Assembly: GCA_036877525.1 (NCBI GenBank)
Contig: JAZGTH010000063.1
Location: 1,598,501-1,662,500 of the forward strand
Length of the DNA: 64,000 nt
Origin: Chromobotia macracanthus
Taxonomy: Eukaryota; Chordata; Actinopteri; Cypriniformes; Botiidae
Direction of reading: 5' to 3'
In this document: piece after piece, positions 59,958 to 63,631 of the stretch
Layout of the letters: every line of letters begins with the position of its first letter
Numbering within the stretch: the first letter of the stretch is position 1
Made by a program: the position numbers and the translations under genes
Notes under the pieces: generated by a model
Told to the model about the DNA's origin: nothing
Databases searched by the model: none
Seen by the model: only the letters and a program-made list of their open reading frames with translations

Positions 59958-60377
59958 CATATGCAGGCTAGTGGTTGTCCAAAACAATACAGGAAAAATC
60001 TAATCTATCAACTACCAATCTATCAGAAAATCTAATAAATCAACTACACACACGTCTAAAAAGTTACAATCACAACAGTGTTAAACTACTGAACAGTGTT
60101 AGCATTCTACCAAAACAGCCTCAGTTTCATCCACTTAAGTGATCAAGAGCAACTCTATGCATGATCAGCATCATGATTAAATGATTAATCATCATTAGTC
60201 ACCAGACATTCGAAATTATGAAATGGTACATTAAATACATACCCTAAATATTTCAGGGTAATCCAGTCTGGAGACCAAGATCAGACTTTTGGGTGCAAAG
60301 ACTTGAGCTGGCTGGATCAAAGCATTCTCTTCCTCATCCTCATCACCGTCGCCATCAGCCACAAGCGTCTTTGAGCC
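11814..60377 (-). CDS. sbf2: sbf2 (MTMR13), 37 coding exons; first ~100 residues outside the window
   Basis: SET-binding factor 2: a pseudophosphatase of the myotubularin family and DENN-type Rab GEF (Rab21/Rab28 reported) that binds MTMR2; human mutations cause Charcot-Marie-Tooth disease 4B2. All 37 exons join in phase to 5253 nt (1750 residues plus TGA); the human protein is about 1849. Domains in window residues: end of uDENN 1-45, cDENN about 46-262, dDENN about 263-376, SBF2 domain about 445-700, GRAM about 785-950, myotubularin-like about 995-1580, PH about 1645-1750. The phosphatase loop reads VSLEEGWDITTQ, so catalytic Cys and Arg of CX5R are Leu and Ile: inactive, as known for the family. 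SBF1 is the alternative, but [30 protein letters not shown] and synteny with swap70 favour SBF2. Four of 36 introns start with GC. Promoter and first exons are to the right of the window. Confidence 0.95.
12139..12500. mobile_element. Inverted-repeat element, family A copy 2
   Basis: Starts TTAAAGCTGCAATCTGTAAC. Shares order and interior blocks with 4032-4404 (GAAACATAAAATT, CTACAAACGCTG, GACAGCTCAAAT, CATGTACTTGTTC). The right end is decayed. Lies in the last sbf2 intron. Confidence 0.65.
12634..12765 (-). CDS. sbf2: sbf2 exon w36, PH domain
   Basis: 132 nt, phase 0 to 0. Reads LRYYETDEDTSCRGFIDLAE, then IGAPKHISEKAFFD. Acceptor TGTAG, donor GTAAGT. Confidence 0.95.
12848..12935 (-). CDS. 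sbf2: sbf2 exon w35, start of PH domain (GC donor)
   Basis: 88 nt. Reads RSFEGILYKRGALLKAWKAR, then WFVLDITKHQ, the family's PH start with its basic loop. The intron begins CAG|GCAAGT, a classic GC-AG donor. HQ must join LRYY, so no GT site fits. Confidence 0.95.
13157..13347 (-). CDS. sbf2: sbf2 exon w34, linker before PH domain
   Basis: 191 nt. A variable Ser-rich linker (LRKPSVSISALVPTSNLQAY) followed by conserved RRSMLHLPDSGLGED and RRAATLYNQFTAKNED. Ends two bases into the Arg codon completed by exon w35. Confidence 0.92.
13441..13548 (-). CDS. sbf2: sbf2 exon w33
   Basis: 108 nt (36 codons). Reads DIERLEGELGQSVEPWYITL, then EKVHDSIQEDLRQEGS. The ERLE-ELGQ segment follows the phosphatase domain in SBF proteins. 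Donor GTATGT. Confidence 0.94.
13749..13946. mobile_element. 198-bp MITE with TAA target-site duplication
   Basis: Left terminus GGCCTTGTTTCACAGA and right terminus TCTGTGAAACCAGGCC are inverted repeats with one mismatch in 16. TAA directly flanks both ends (13746-13748 and 13947-13949). A 3-bp TWA duplication is typical of PIF/Harbinger elements, so I infer that superfamily. There is no ORF. Confidence 0.8.
14072..14296 (-). CDS. sbf2: sbf2 exon w32, end of myotubularin domain
   Basis: 225 nt (75 codons). Reads PVLKPLISIPNLSIWEFYTG, then ETLSTGPSYDWCML, KRRIVWPCYSSVSRAQPDAI and TKLLS. The VWPCY and AQPDAI blocks are family hallmarks. Donor GTGAGT. Confidence 0.95.
14961..15088 (-). CDS. sbf2: sbf2 exon w31, myotubularin domain
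   Basis: 128 nt. Reads GTLFEDKGEKQSRRGICIWE, then FISRMHHRTPLFYNYLYSPS. The IWEF and FYNYLYSP motifs are conserved. The first two bases complete a Gly codon begun in exon w30. Confidence 0.95.
15254..15367 (+). mobile_element. tRNA-derived SINE remnant
   Basis: Degenerate A box (ATCTCAACTGC), B box GTGTTCGATTCCC and tail words AAGCGTCTGCCAAATG. Lies in the sbf2 intron between exons w30 and w31. Confidence 0.6.
15533..15659 (-). CDS. sbf2: sbf2 exon w30, myotubularin domain
   Basis: 127 nt. Reads IHRQHPLEFEFNQYYLKFLA, then YHYISNRFKNFLLDSDYERL. The EFEFN and FLLDSDYER blocks are family signatures. Acceptor CCTCAG, donor GTGTGT. Confidence 0.95.
15660..16427 (-). other. sbf2 intron (w29-w30), 3' part
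   Basis: Unique-looking intron sequence with overlapping ORFs on both strands at 15913-16336. I see no known protein, and they are probably chance ORFs. Confidence 0.6.
16428..19440. repeat. About 3-kb minisatellite, 43-58-bp units
   Basis: More than 50 units of the form ATGGAGTTATGAGGAGATAC, then TGGACAGTGTGTGTG and a variable (GA)n with an optional AATG. Most units are near identical. Stretches around 17000-17700 and 18530-18660 are peppered with 1-5 base deletions and odd insertions. All ORFs inside come from the repeat. It fills most of the intron between sbf2 exons w29 and w30. Confidence 0.97.
19640..19690 (+). repeat. SINE 3' tail fragment next to sbf2 exon w29
   Basis: GTGTGGATAAAAGTGTCTGC, then TGAATGTAATGTG: this is the tail word of the window's SINEs without the tRNA head. 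It ends within a few bases of the exon w29 splice donor (intron side). Confidence 0.6.
19692..19877 (-). CDS. sbf2: sbf2 exon w29, myotubularin domain (GC donor)
   Basis: 186 nt (62 codons). Reads VVSLAQLLSDPFYRTLDGFQ, then LLEKEWLSFGHKFSQRS, GSGFTPVFLQFLDCVHQ. PFYRT, WLSFGHKF and FLQFLD are classic myotubularin motifs. The donor is CCAG|GCAGGC, a GC donor; HQ must join IHRQ and no GT site restores the frame. Confidence 0.95.
21099..21200 (-). CDS. sbf2: sbf2 exon w28, degenerate phosphatase loop
   Basis: 102 nt (34 codons). Reads IHKLLQLALVVVELLDSGSS, then VMVSLEEGWDITTQ. Active myotubularins have HCSDGWDRT here. The Cys is Leu and the Arg is Ile, while Gly-Trp-Asp is kept, so the fold remains but catalysis is lost, as expected for SBF proteins. 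Confidence 0.96.
21681..21790. repeat. 60-bp direct tandem duplication
   Basis: The block starting TACACAACCAAACCAACAAT at 21681 recurs at 21741 with few differences, period exactly 60. Intronic. Confidence 0.9.
21978..22154 (-). CDS. sbf2: sbf2 exon w27, myotubularin domain
   Basis: 177 nt (59 codons). Reads GLKLDAALNCELVPVEFADT, then RQVKSSFKKLLRACAPS and SFLKALEESEWMLQ. The RQVK-SFKKL and ESEW blocks are family signatures. Donor GTCAGA. Confidence 0.95.
22155..22778 (-). other. sbf2 intron w26-w27
   Basis: 624 nt intron. Nothing notable recognised. Confidence 0.6.
22779..22957 (-). CDS. sbf2: sbf2 exon w26
   Basis: 179 nt. Reads GVWASLRSSSRFSQHSVVVD, then VGARLAGKDLAPPTG and LLKHQAALYIFSEKSHLR. 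DVGARLAGKD and QAALYI identify it. The acceptor AG lies at 22958-22959, only about 7 nt from a 205-nt (CT)n tract. Confidence 0.95.
22965..23169. repeat. (GA)n microsatellite, about 205 bp
   Basis: Near-continuous GA dinucleotides with scattered GG and GC variants. On the sbf2 strand it is (CT)n and sits just upstream of an acceptor. The long Arg/Glu and Ser/Leu ORFs through it are artefacts. Confidence 0.98.
23462..23590 (-). mobile_element. tRNA-derived SINE copy
   Basis: On the minus strand: TTCCTTTAGCTGAACTGG (A box), GGTTGTGGGTTTGATTCC (B box), then ACACACATACTGATCAAA, as in the other copies. The tail is decayed. Confidence 0.75.
23811..23935 (+). mobile_element. tRNA-derived SINE copy, decayed
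   Basis: GTTCCTTTAGCTGGTAAATC, then AAAGGTTGTGGGTTCAATCC and a partial tail TTTGGATAAAAAC. It contains a short internal duplication near the A box. Confidence 0.65.
24295..24373. repeat. 21-bp tandem repeat, about 3.5 copies
   Basis: Unit ACCCATACACAAGAAATCC plus AG, repeated with almost no variation. Intronic. Confidence 0.9.
25690..25905. mobile_element. Decayed short inverted-repeat element (family B remnant)
   Basis: The right side reads AACATGACATGAGGGTCAGT, then AAATGATGCCAGAATATAAT and ACAAACTATTTC. This resembles the common fish element whose ends are TTAAAGGGATAGTTCACCC-like; compare 44196-44386. Boundaries are approximate. Confidence 0.45.
26291..26374 (-). CDS. sbf2: Candidate alternative sbf2 exon (84 nt, phase 1-1)
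   Basis: Between exons w25 and w26. Flanked by a good pyrimidine-rich acceptor (TATTTGTTCAG) and a perfect GTGAGT donor. It is exactly 28 codons, starts and ends in the phase the flanking exons need, and stays open: ATERRASRIPKMTPVHLDIS, then FPNSFTKG. The paralogue SBF1 has, as I recall, an optional insert at about this place. Sequence similarity to that insert is not evident, so this is an inference from splice sites and frame. Confidence 0.6.
26375..27645 (-). other. sbf2 intron, 5' part of w25-w26
   Basis: 1.27 kb. The 120-codon minus ORF at 27204-27566 has no recognisable family and no proper splice context. Nothing else seen. Confidence 0.55.
27646..27783 (-). CDS. sbf2: sbf2 exon w25
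   Basis: 138 nt, phase 1 to 1. Reads PASSESSSSLEQEKYLQAIL, then SSIPIYFKPNGSSTLTNRSL. The SSLEQEKYLQA block is diagnostic of SBF proteins. Donor GTACTG. Confidence 0.94.
27937..27972. repeat. Perfect 16-bp inverted repeat, 4-nt loop
   Basis: AGCCTGACAATTTTCA, loop CCTT, then the exact reverse complement. TGCA words just outside can extend the stem across a small internal loop. Intronic between sbf2 exons w24 and w25. Confidence 0.95.
27973..28060 (+). repeat. TTGCTAGG-type short repeat, copy 2
   Basis: AGTTGCTAGGGTGTTCTGGA, then TGGTTGCTAGGATGTTTTG and GGTGGTTGCTAGGGAGTG. Directly abuts the perfect hairpin at 27937-27972. Confidence 0.75.
28119..28315 (-). CDS. sbf2: sbf2 exon w24, myotubularin domain
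   Basis: 197 nt. Reads YPGLLVVPHTVQDSSLQKVS, then RCYRHNRLPVLCWKHPRTKT and LRSGGFSSKSVVGLFKSQN. SYPGLL, CYRHNRLPV and LLRSGG are family hallmarks. Confidence 0.96.
28665..28860 (-). CDS. sbf2: sbf2 exon w23, myotubularin domain (GC donor)
   Basis: 196 nt. Reads DGEPPTSSTLKASEKSTIEQ, then LVERACFRDYQRLGLGTISA and FRVTAVNRLYSLCR. The CRS-YPG junction requires the donor GTAG|GCACGT, i.e. GC rather than GT; the nearest GT four bases on breaks the frame. Confidence 0.94.
28970..29097 (-). CDS. sbf2: sbf2 exon w22, linker
   Basis: 128 nt. Reads TLSKTIVKGAIRAGKITMGR, then STIKKTEKGNRMTWHEDDDI. The SKTIVKGA block is conserved. Ends at GTGAGT with one base carried over. Confidence 0.92.
29205..29380 (-). 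CDS. sbf2: sbf2 exon w21, end of GRAM region
   Basis: 176 nt. Reads LIKVAFDEEVSSEMVEIFRK, then RIRYPPSIFSTFAFAAGQTT and LILPKQKERNTGL. KVAFDEEV and RYP-IFSTFAF are SBF2-like. Donor GTCAGT. Confidence 0.96.
29381..30350 (-). other. sbf2 intron w20-w21
   Basis: 970 nt. Contains two overlapping minus-strand ORFs (29475-29962, up to 152 codons) without family resemblance. The GC-richer, non-repetitive stretch 29570-29850 might be conserved non-coding DNA, which I cannot test. Confidence 0.5.
30351..30478 (-). CDS. sbf2: sbf2 exon w20, GRAM domain
   Basis: 128 nt. Reads GEQAVIRSFPVSSLTKEKKI, then SIQNQLQQNMQEGLQLRSAS. VIRSFPV-SLTKEK is the family GRAM signature. Acceptor GGGCAG, donor GTAAAA. 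Confidence 0.96.
30590..30660. repeat. Fragment of family B short element
   Basis: TGGTTTGGAAAAATGTGGGC, then GAGTAAACAATGATA and GAATTATTCCTTTAA match the right half of the 44196-44386 type of element. Confidence 0.5.
30745..30797 (-). repeat. SINE tail fragment
   Basis: TTTAGCAGAAGCTTTTATTC, then AAAACAACTTACA is the reverse of the AAGTTGCTTTGAATAAAAGC-type tail of the window's SINEs. The tRNA head is missing. Confidence 0.5.
30958..31153 (-). CDS. sbf2: sbf2 exon w19, GRAM domain
   Basis: 196 nt. Reads PKILRPALLPGEELVSEGLR, then VVLDPDGREDATGGLLGGPH and PAEGALFLTTYRIIFKGTP. LLPGEE and LFLTTYR-IF are GRAM hallmarks. Donor GTAAAG. Confidence 0.97.
31154..32490 (-). other. sbf2 intron w18-w19
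   Basis: 1.34 kb. Contains a 22-bp direct duplication at 32157-32200 (TATTTTGATTTCATTGTA twice). The 123-codon minus ORF at 31446-31817 has no family resemblance. Confidence 0.55.
32491..32564 (-). CDS. sbf2: sbf2 exon w18
   Basis: 74 nt. Reads IVAMQMETLEAVHRESRRLP, then PIQK. This METLEAV-RESRRLPPIQK run is nearly invariant in SBF1 and SBF2. Confidence 0.97.
32841..33013 (-). CDS. sbf2: sbf2 exon w17
   Basis: 173 nt. Reads IAGSVAESFDTESGFEDSES, then SDVANSVGRFIARFIDKVCT and ESGVTQDHIKSLHSMIP. The acceptor is set at GAGCAG|T because the preceding Asn-Ser codons need a single T; the GAG three bases earlier would add a Ser. Confidence 0.95.
33014..35010 (-). other. sbf2 intron w16-w17
   Basis: 2.0 kb. 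Contains SINE remnants (33462-33520 minus, 34772-34900 plus) and a 24-bp direct duplication near 34228-34267 (GACATGTCTCTTGTTGA twice). No exon seen. Confidence 0.6.
34772..34900 (+). mobile_element. tRNA-derived SINE copy, decayed
   Basis: TTCCTAAAGCTCAATGAAGA, then AAGGTCATGGGTTCGATTCC (B box) and a degraded tail ending near TGTAAATG. Confidence 0.6.
35011..35282 (-). CDS. sbf2: sbf2 exon w16 (GC donor)
   Basis: 272 nt. Reads MDLAAEQLRVWPSLSKEKQQ, then ELVKNEESTVFSQAIHYASL, LVPLDTSKNKLLR and WESGSNSILTN. The donor is ACAG|GCAAGA, a GC donor that joins Asn-Ser to IAGSVAES exactly as in the family. Confidence 0.96.
35584..35754 (-). CDS. sbf2: sbf2 exon w15, SBF2 domain
   Basis: 171 nt (57 codons). 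Reads [20 protein letters not shown], then TNQQFWEATFYSEVQNQIRA. This block favours SBF2 over SBF1, whose equivalent I recall as SCVQEHVVW. Confidence 0.97.
35755..41457 (-). other. sbf2 intron w14-w15, 5.7 kb
   Basis: Large intron without recognisable genes. 37700-37900 holds ACCAGCT-rich sequence that looks like a fish interspersed repeat. The 113-codon + ORF at 41065-41406 just beside exon w14 has one hydrophobic stretch but no known family. Confidence 0.6.
37700..37900. repeat. ACCAGCT-rich interspersed repeat
   Basis: Repeated ACCAGCTCCAACCAGCTTGA and GACCAGCTTTGACCAGCC words and AAAACCAGAT. It resembles a common cyprinid interspersed sequence. Boundaries are rough. Confidence 0.4.
41458..41526 (-). 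CDS. sbf2: sbf2 exon w14, SBF2 domain
   Basis: 69 nt (23 codons). Reads DCSSSEEYTVATALLPLTTA, then FYR. Flanked by CTCGCAG acceptor and GTAAGT donor. A short exon isolated between introns of 5.7 and 6.8 kb. Confidence 0.95.
42700..42800 (+). repeat. TTGCTAGG-type short repeat, copy 3, with poly-T
   Basis: GTGCAAAAATCACACAAATC leader, then GGTTGCCAGGGTGTTGCTAG and a T-rich run to about 42820. Confidence 0.7.
43500..43640 (-). repeat. TTGCTAGG-type short repeat, copy 4
   Basis: Reverse orientation: AACACCCTAGCAACCACCTA, then GCAACCCACAG, CATAGCAACACCC. The TTTGCAC leader end is seen near 43645. Confidence 0.75.
44196..44386. mobile_element. 191-bp MITE, TTTAAAGGGACAGTTCACCC termini (family B)
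   Basis: The left end TTTAAAGGGACAGTTCACCC pairs with the right end GGGTGAGCTTTCCCTTTAAA (two differences). TTAA occurs at both outer ends. It resembles the very common cyprinid TTAAAGGGATAGTTCACCC element. No ORF of its own, but the 160-codon + ORF upstream ends inside it. Confidence 0.8.
46557..46692 (-). mobile_element. tRNA-derived SINE copy
   Basis: Minus strand: CTGTAGCTCAACTGTAAAGG (A box), AAGGTTGTGGATTCGATTTC (B box), then ACACACATACTGGTAAAA and the CACTTTGGATAAAAGC tail. Confidence 0.8.
48296..48445 (-). CDS. sbf2: sbf2 exon w13, SBF2 domain
   Basis: 150 nt (50 codons). Reads TLPAALRALKSKAACHCLTE, then [20 protein letters not shown] and IVRMMNCALQ. Among the best conserved segments of the family. 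Acceptor TTTTTGCAG, donor GTGGGT. Confidence 0.97.
48446..49142 (-). other. sbf2 intron w12-w13
   Basis: About 700 nt. Nothing recognised. Confidence 0.6.
49143..49252 (-). CDS. sbf2: sbf2 exon w12
   Basis: 110 nt. Reads SIMDKASSVFNSARRLEVVR, then TCIGFIFDNKTLETEK. The first two bases complete an Ala codon begun in exon w11. Donor GTGATG. Confidence 0.96.
49284..49443 (-). mobile_element. tRNA-derived SINE, best-preserved copy
   Basis: Minus strand: GTTCCTGTAGCTCAGTTGG (A box TAGCTCAGTTGG), an anticodon arm TTGCG-TTAGCAG-CGCAA with a perfect 5-bp stem and loop reading AGC (Ala type), B box GGTTTGATTCC, then the tail AAGTTGCTTTGGATAAAGGC. It has no tRNA-like acceptor closure, so it is a SINE rather than a tRNA gene. 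It starts about 30 bp from sbf2 exon w12. Confidence 0.85.
49512..49722. mobile_element. Inverted-repeat element, family A copy 3 (short, reverse)
   Basis: Ends AAGTTACACATTGCAGCTTT AA; the interior carries the GTTTCAAACAGAGGTGGCGA block in reverse relative to 4032-4404 and lacks about 150 bp of the middle. Confidence 0.65.
49857..50061 (-). CDS. sbf2: sbf2 exon w11
   Basis: 205 nt. Reads [20 protein letters not shown], then [59 protein letters not shown] is typical of SBF2. Donor GTGAGT. Confidence 0.97.
50158..50256 (-). CDS. sbf2: sbf2 exon w10, end of dDENN
   Basis: 99 nt (33 codons). Reads LVALDVECFKEEEENPGKFQ, then RRLRELSEQLYRN. Acceptor TCTTTAG, donor GTGAGC. Confidence 0.95.
50257..50876 (-). 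other. sbf2 intron w9-w10
   Basis: 620 nt of AT-rich intron. Nothing recognised. Confidence 0.6.
50877..51005 (-). CDS. sbf2: sbf2 exon w9, dDENN
   Basis: 129 nt (43 codons). Reads AAFLGQRGLIENDFLAKVLD, then GMAFAGFVSERGPPYRACDL and FDE. AFLGQRGL and GMAFAGFVSERG are signatures. Donor GTGCAG. Confidence 0.97.
51006..51935 (-). other. sbf2 intron w8-w9
   Basis: 930 nt. The 128- and 76-codon minus ORFs (51142-51533) are Phe/Cys-rich chance ORFs without family resemblance. Confidence 0.55.
51936..52049 (-). CDS. sbf2: sbf2 exon w8, dDENN
   Basis: 114 nt (38 codons). Reads DKEVRAVFLHLFAQLFQGYR, then SCLQLIRIHSEPVIHFHK. Nearly invariant in the family. Acceptor CTGCAG, donor GTGAGA. Confidence 0.97.
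52301..52378 (-). CDS. sbf2: sbf2 exon w7
   Basis: 78 nt (26 codons). Reads VLHPDLEGADNAFPPPRSAP, then SNLKLL. HPDLE-AD-AFPPPR is conserved. Donor GTAAGA. Confidence 0.96.
52555..52590. repeat. Perfect 16-bp inverted repeat, 4-nt loop
   Basis: TATATTTATAGGTAAA, loop TTTC, then the exact reverse complement. It lies in the 461-nt intron between sbf2 exons w6 and w7. Confidence 0.95.
52660..52745 (+). repeat. TTGCTAGG-type short repeat, copy 5
   Basis: CTGTGCAAAACTGATTCC leader, then GTGGGTGGTTGTCAAGGTGT and TGCTATGTGATTTGTAGGG. Diverged member. Confidence 0.6.
52840..52953 (-). CDS. sbf2: sbf2 exon w6, cDENN end
   Basis: 114 nt (38 codons). Reads [20 protein letters not shown], then [28 protein letters not shown] is the DENN signature. 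Donor GTGAGT. Confidence 0.97.
53065..53173 (-). CDS. sbf2: sbf2 exon w5, cDENN
   Basis: 109 nt. Reads YPYIPVLPSRLLEVLSSPTP, then FIIGVHSMFQSEIQEL. YIP-LP--LLEVLSSPTPFIIGVH is the core cDENN motif. Donor GTGAGT. Confidence 0.97.
53509..53641 (-). CDS. sbf2: sbf2 exon w4, cDENN
   Basis: 133 nt. Reads IQNVLSLFCAVLTEHKVLFH, then SSSYQRLGEACRALESLMFP and LKY. LTEHKVLF and the SL-FPLKY segment are classic DENN motifs. Acceptor TTTCCAG, donor GTGGGT. Confidence 0.97.
54455..54540 (+). repeat. TTGCTAGG-type short repeat, copy 6
   Basis: CTGTGCAAAACTCACCACC leader, then GTTAGGGTGGTTGCTAAGGT, TTGCTAAGGTGTTCTAGGTG and GCTGCTTATTGAT. One of the better-preserved members. Confidence 0.8.
55170..55380. 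mobile_element. Decayed family B element
   Basis: AAAATGAAAAATCTGTCATT, then ATGTTGTTCTAAACCTATAT and a right part ending GAAAGGGTAAGTAAAT. Matches the interior order of the common cyprinid TTAAAGGGATAGTTCACCC element. Confidence 0.5.
57535..57640 (-). CDS. sbf2: sbf2 exon w3, cDENN
   Basis: 106 nt. Reads KLFSLGAGDRQLIQTPLNEN, then LPITSKSVALLFQQL. FSLGAGDRQLIQTPL is a near-invariant SBF block. Acceptor TTTTCAG, donor GTGAGA. Confidence 0.97.
57641..58822 (-). other. sbf2 intron w2-w3
   Basis: 1.18 kb. No repeat or exon recognised. Confidence 0.6.
58823..58933 (-). CDS. sbf2: sbf2 exon w2, cDENN start
   Basis: 111 nt (37 codons). Reads GCLGLIYTVYIDSLSFPLEG, then LVANLFTCLVPVAGGSQ. CLGLIYTVY-DSL and VP-AGGSQ match SBF2. 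Acceptor TTTCTAG, donor GTCAGA. Confidence 0.97.
58985..59045 (+). repeat. TTGCTAGG-type short repeat, copy 7
   Basis: AGGTAGTTGCTATGGTGTTT, then TAATGGGTTGCTAGGTGTTT. Short member. Confidence 0.6.
59897..59956. repeat. (ATCT)n / (AT)n microsatellite
   Basis: CTATCTATATCTATC-type words followed by about 28 bases of pure AT alternation. Confidence 0.9.
60243..60377 (-). CDS. sbf2: sbf2 exon w1 (first exon in window), uDENN-cDENN linker
   Basis: 135 nt (45 codons), phase 0 at both ends. Reads GSKTLVADGDGDEDEEENAL, then IQPAQVFAPKSLILVSRLDY and PEIFR. The LIQPA-VFAPKSL-LVSRL block fixes it at about residue 105 of the human protein. The acidic DGDGDEDEEE run is a fish-side elaboration of a variable linker. 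About 3 earlier coding exons must lie past 64000. Confidence 0.96.
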
Positions 60378-60635
60378 CTGAAAGAGAAAACAAACAAGAA
60401 TAACTCAAAAAGTCTGGCCTAAACAAAATTCCAGGCTGGTGAGGTACTTCTAGACACATATAGATTAGTATGAGAAAAGACCAGGACGTCATGTGTGATT
60501 CTGTCTCAAATGGATTGTGACTTCTGGGTCAAATGCCATTTTAATGGGCAAATTAAAAACACTACTCACAGTGGTAAAATGAAAGTGAACAACTGAATTT
60601 CATTCAGAAAGGCCCTTCAACTAGATCTGAGTTGT

Positions 60636-60785
60636 TCCTGTAGCTCAGTTGGTAGCATACTGTGTAAGCAACAAAAAGGTTGTGGGTTCGATACCCAGAA
60701 AACACACATACTGATCAAATGTATAGCTTGAATGTAAGTCACTTTAGATAAACGCATCTGCCAAATGTATAAATGGAAATAAATG
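60636..60785 (+). mobile_element. tRNA-derived SINE copy
   Basis: GTTCCTGTAGCTCAGTTGGT (A box), AAGGTTGTGGGTTCGATACC (B box), ACACACATACTGATCAAATG, then AAGTCACTTTAGATAAACGC and ATCTGCCAAATGTATAAATG. Confidence 0.85.
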
Positions 60786-63631
60786 TTTATTCATTTATTT
60801 AATGTTTACAATTATAAGCCCAAAATTTGCTGCTGTGGTAATAAGATTGTAACAGTGACACGTGTGTTTGTGTAGGGTCATGCATTAGACAGTAATGTCC
60901 TGCACCCTTCAGAGTCCTCACTTCAAAAGCTCTGCCCTTCAGCTGTAGCACAGTGAGTGTTACTTTAAAAGCTGTTTATCTAAAGCCTTCATATTTAGTC
61001 TACAAGAACCATGTTTAATATTGAGTCCTGCAGTGCATGAGGACAGACAGACAGACAGACCCCAGAGCAGAAGAACATTTTTGGTTGCTAGAAAACCAAA
61101 AATCCTCCATTTCCTCAGCGGAGATGGACAGAGTCTGTCAGGCGATTGTGGGGATTTTCTCCTAATTCTGTGTTATTCTCCACAGATAATCATCTGGGTT
61201 GAGGAGTTGAGAGGCAGCTGGGAAACAATGCATGAAGGCTTAGCGAATATGATAACTGTAAATTGGTACAGAAGCTGAATCTGGCTTTCTCAAAGCACTC
61301 AAAAGAGAACTACATTTAAATGTGATAACAGTTATATTGTCTGCCAAGTCACTGCTGCATTTTTTCAATAAGCAAGTGAAAATGATAACAGGGTAAATCT
61401 GAGTTAGGAGGGTGCTGCATACCTCTCAGATGCTTGACAGAGTTAGTACACATGAGGATGAAGACAGTTCGGATGCCTAATGAATAAAGGAGTGACCTGA
61501 GCTGGTGTATGACAACACAAGTGCAGGAGAGCTGCTGCTCTATTCTTAGATTTAACTCTGGAAAATTGGGTTGTTTAGGGCAAAGGTCTCGTCCTGAAGG
61601 CTGTCTCACATAACAGTCCTGCTTTCCAGAACAGATGAATGTGCACAAAATCAGACTGGCTCCATGTGAGTATTGGGAAGAAATTAAATTTCCTAAATAA
61701 CTGTGTCAAAAGATGCAATCAGTGTAAAACTAAACAGTGCTGTAATTACACCATGTTTAACCCCCAGAGAGTTTACAGCACAACAGAATTAAATCCATGA
61801 ACATTCTAAATATGTGCTCAGTCAGAGTCTAGCACACTAATGGCTATGCAAAGTAATAAGACTTAATGAGAGATATAAGCATTTCTGCAGACTGGATAAT
61901 CATCCTCAGGTAAGATGAGGAGAGACGTTTGACCCCTGACTGAAGAATCTCTCACTACACACAATCTGCTTCTGATCGTCTGAGCTGAGCCAGCGGTACC
62001 TGCAGTCAAACCCCTGCGAAGCAGATCCTCAGCATCTTATCAGAGAACAGCATTCAAATACCCCACAGATGAGAAACACATTTCAGCCTTTATTGGTAGG
62101 ATTTGGTTCAATTATGGAGAAAAATACATTCCATCTGATGAAAGAGAAACCTCGCTCAGTGTCGTGATCTTTAGAGGAACGGAGCCTCAAGATGGAGCTT
62201 TAGTTCAAAGTTCAAAACACCTGAAAGGTCTGCAGACATGTTAAAGACCAAGAACACAAGGGAAACAGCCCATAAGGGAAACAGCCAATAATCAGTGAAA
62301 GAAAGACAATGATGTACTTTCCTGTACTTTCTCCAGGACTACAACAAACTCATGATGCTTTTCACACAGAGAGAATTCTGATCAGTGTGAAATGAAGCAG
62401 CATTGCAGAGAACTGGATTTTCTGAAGCACTGACTCCCAACCAGTGGTATTACTGCTGAACCTCACAGAGTTCTGGAGCAGATTATAGGAGAAACTTGTC
62501 AAATGGCTTTGCCTTGTTAAAGGAATGAATAAAAACTTAAACTTGAAGATATTGGAAGTCAAGAGATTAAATAGTTAAATGTGATTACAGTTTGTACTGT
62601 TTGGTTACTGTTTGTACATGAATGCTTTCAGTCTGTGGACTGAATCTACAGTGTTTTCTGACTGAAAAACAAAGTCTAGTGTGTAAGCTTTTAGACTTAC
62701 ACTTACTGGGATAAGAGACAGTCCAGCAGTATTCACTTTCTACCACATAAATCCATGACAGGAAAAGCATCTCTCTGAGATAACAAGCTATCACAGTCAT
62801 TAAGTTAAAGGACCTATCACGGATTCTTGGATAAGTGTATCAAAGGCAAACAGTGTGGATGAGATAGATTGACTGAAAGGTCTTTCTGGAGACTGAGGCA
62901 ATGAGTGTGCGATTAGGAATGATGCTTTAAACAGCATGTGCTTCAGGACACTGTAAAGTTCTCTTCATGGGTGGTCTCCTCCCCCGAGTTTCAGTACTAA
63001 AGAACACAATCTAAATAAAGAAGATTAACAGCCTCCCGCTGAGGACGAGAGACATACAGAAGAAGAGAAAGACATAGACAACATGTATTTGGAAAGGAAG
63101 ACAGCACCCACCAGCAGCTGGAGGTCATCGAAGCTCAAAGACTTTGACCTCCTGAAGCTCCTGCCAAGCAGTTTTGTAACATTCTGGAAGCACCAATCTC
63201 TAATGAGCTCCTCATGAGCTGGTGTATTTGTAAATGATCCAGTAAACCAACAGGAAGTTGACAGTAAGTCTGCATGCTGGCATCCATGAAGATTCCTGTG
63301 GTGAACTGGCTGATTCATTGTGAATCTACAGAGAAAAAACTAACTCTCCATCTAGGCTGTTAAACAGTGAGCGGTCTGCTTATGAAATTAATGTGATTCA
63401 CAACATTGAAATGCTGCATTTGTTTGTCATGATGACCAGCACATCCTGAGTACTGAATTAGGTTAATTACACAAAACACCAGATTGCACGTTCAGGGATG
63501 CAGAAGTCGGTAGATGTGGAATGTCAGGATGTGACGAACCTGTTTTCCTGACGTAGGAAGACTAGATCATTATTTCCACAGGTAATAACAGGGCAAAAAC
63601 AAAAGCACACACACCGGAAAAGGTACAAATG

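Larger units (their letters stand above)
58934..60242 (-). other. sbf2 intron w1-w2
   Basis: 1.3 kb. Contains a TTGCTAGG repeat (about 58985-59045) and an (AT)n tract at about 59925-59955 with preceding ATCT repeats. Confidence 0.65.

Noticed and set aside
11814..60377. Assignment as sbf1 (MTMR5)
   Set aside because: Several exons match either paralogue, but the [20 protein letters not shown] and PH-domain segments, and linkage to swap70, favour sbf2.
63110..63165. Minus-strand segment reading SFRRSKSLSFDDLQLL, flanked by AG and GTGGGT
   Set aside because: Looks exon-like, but it is 49 nt, does not match the sbf2 N-terminal region, and cannot join exon w1 in phase.
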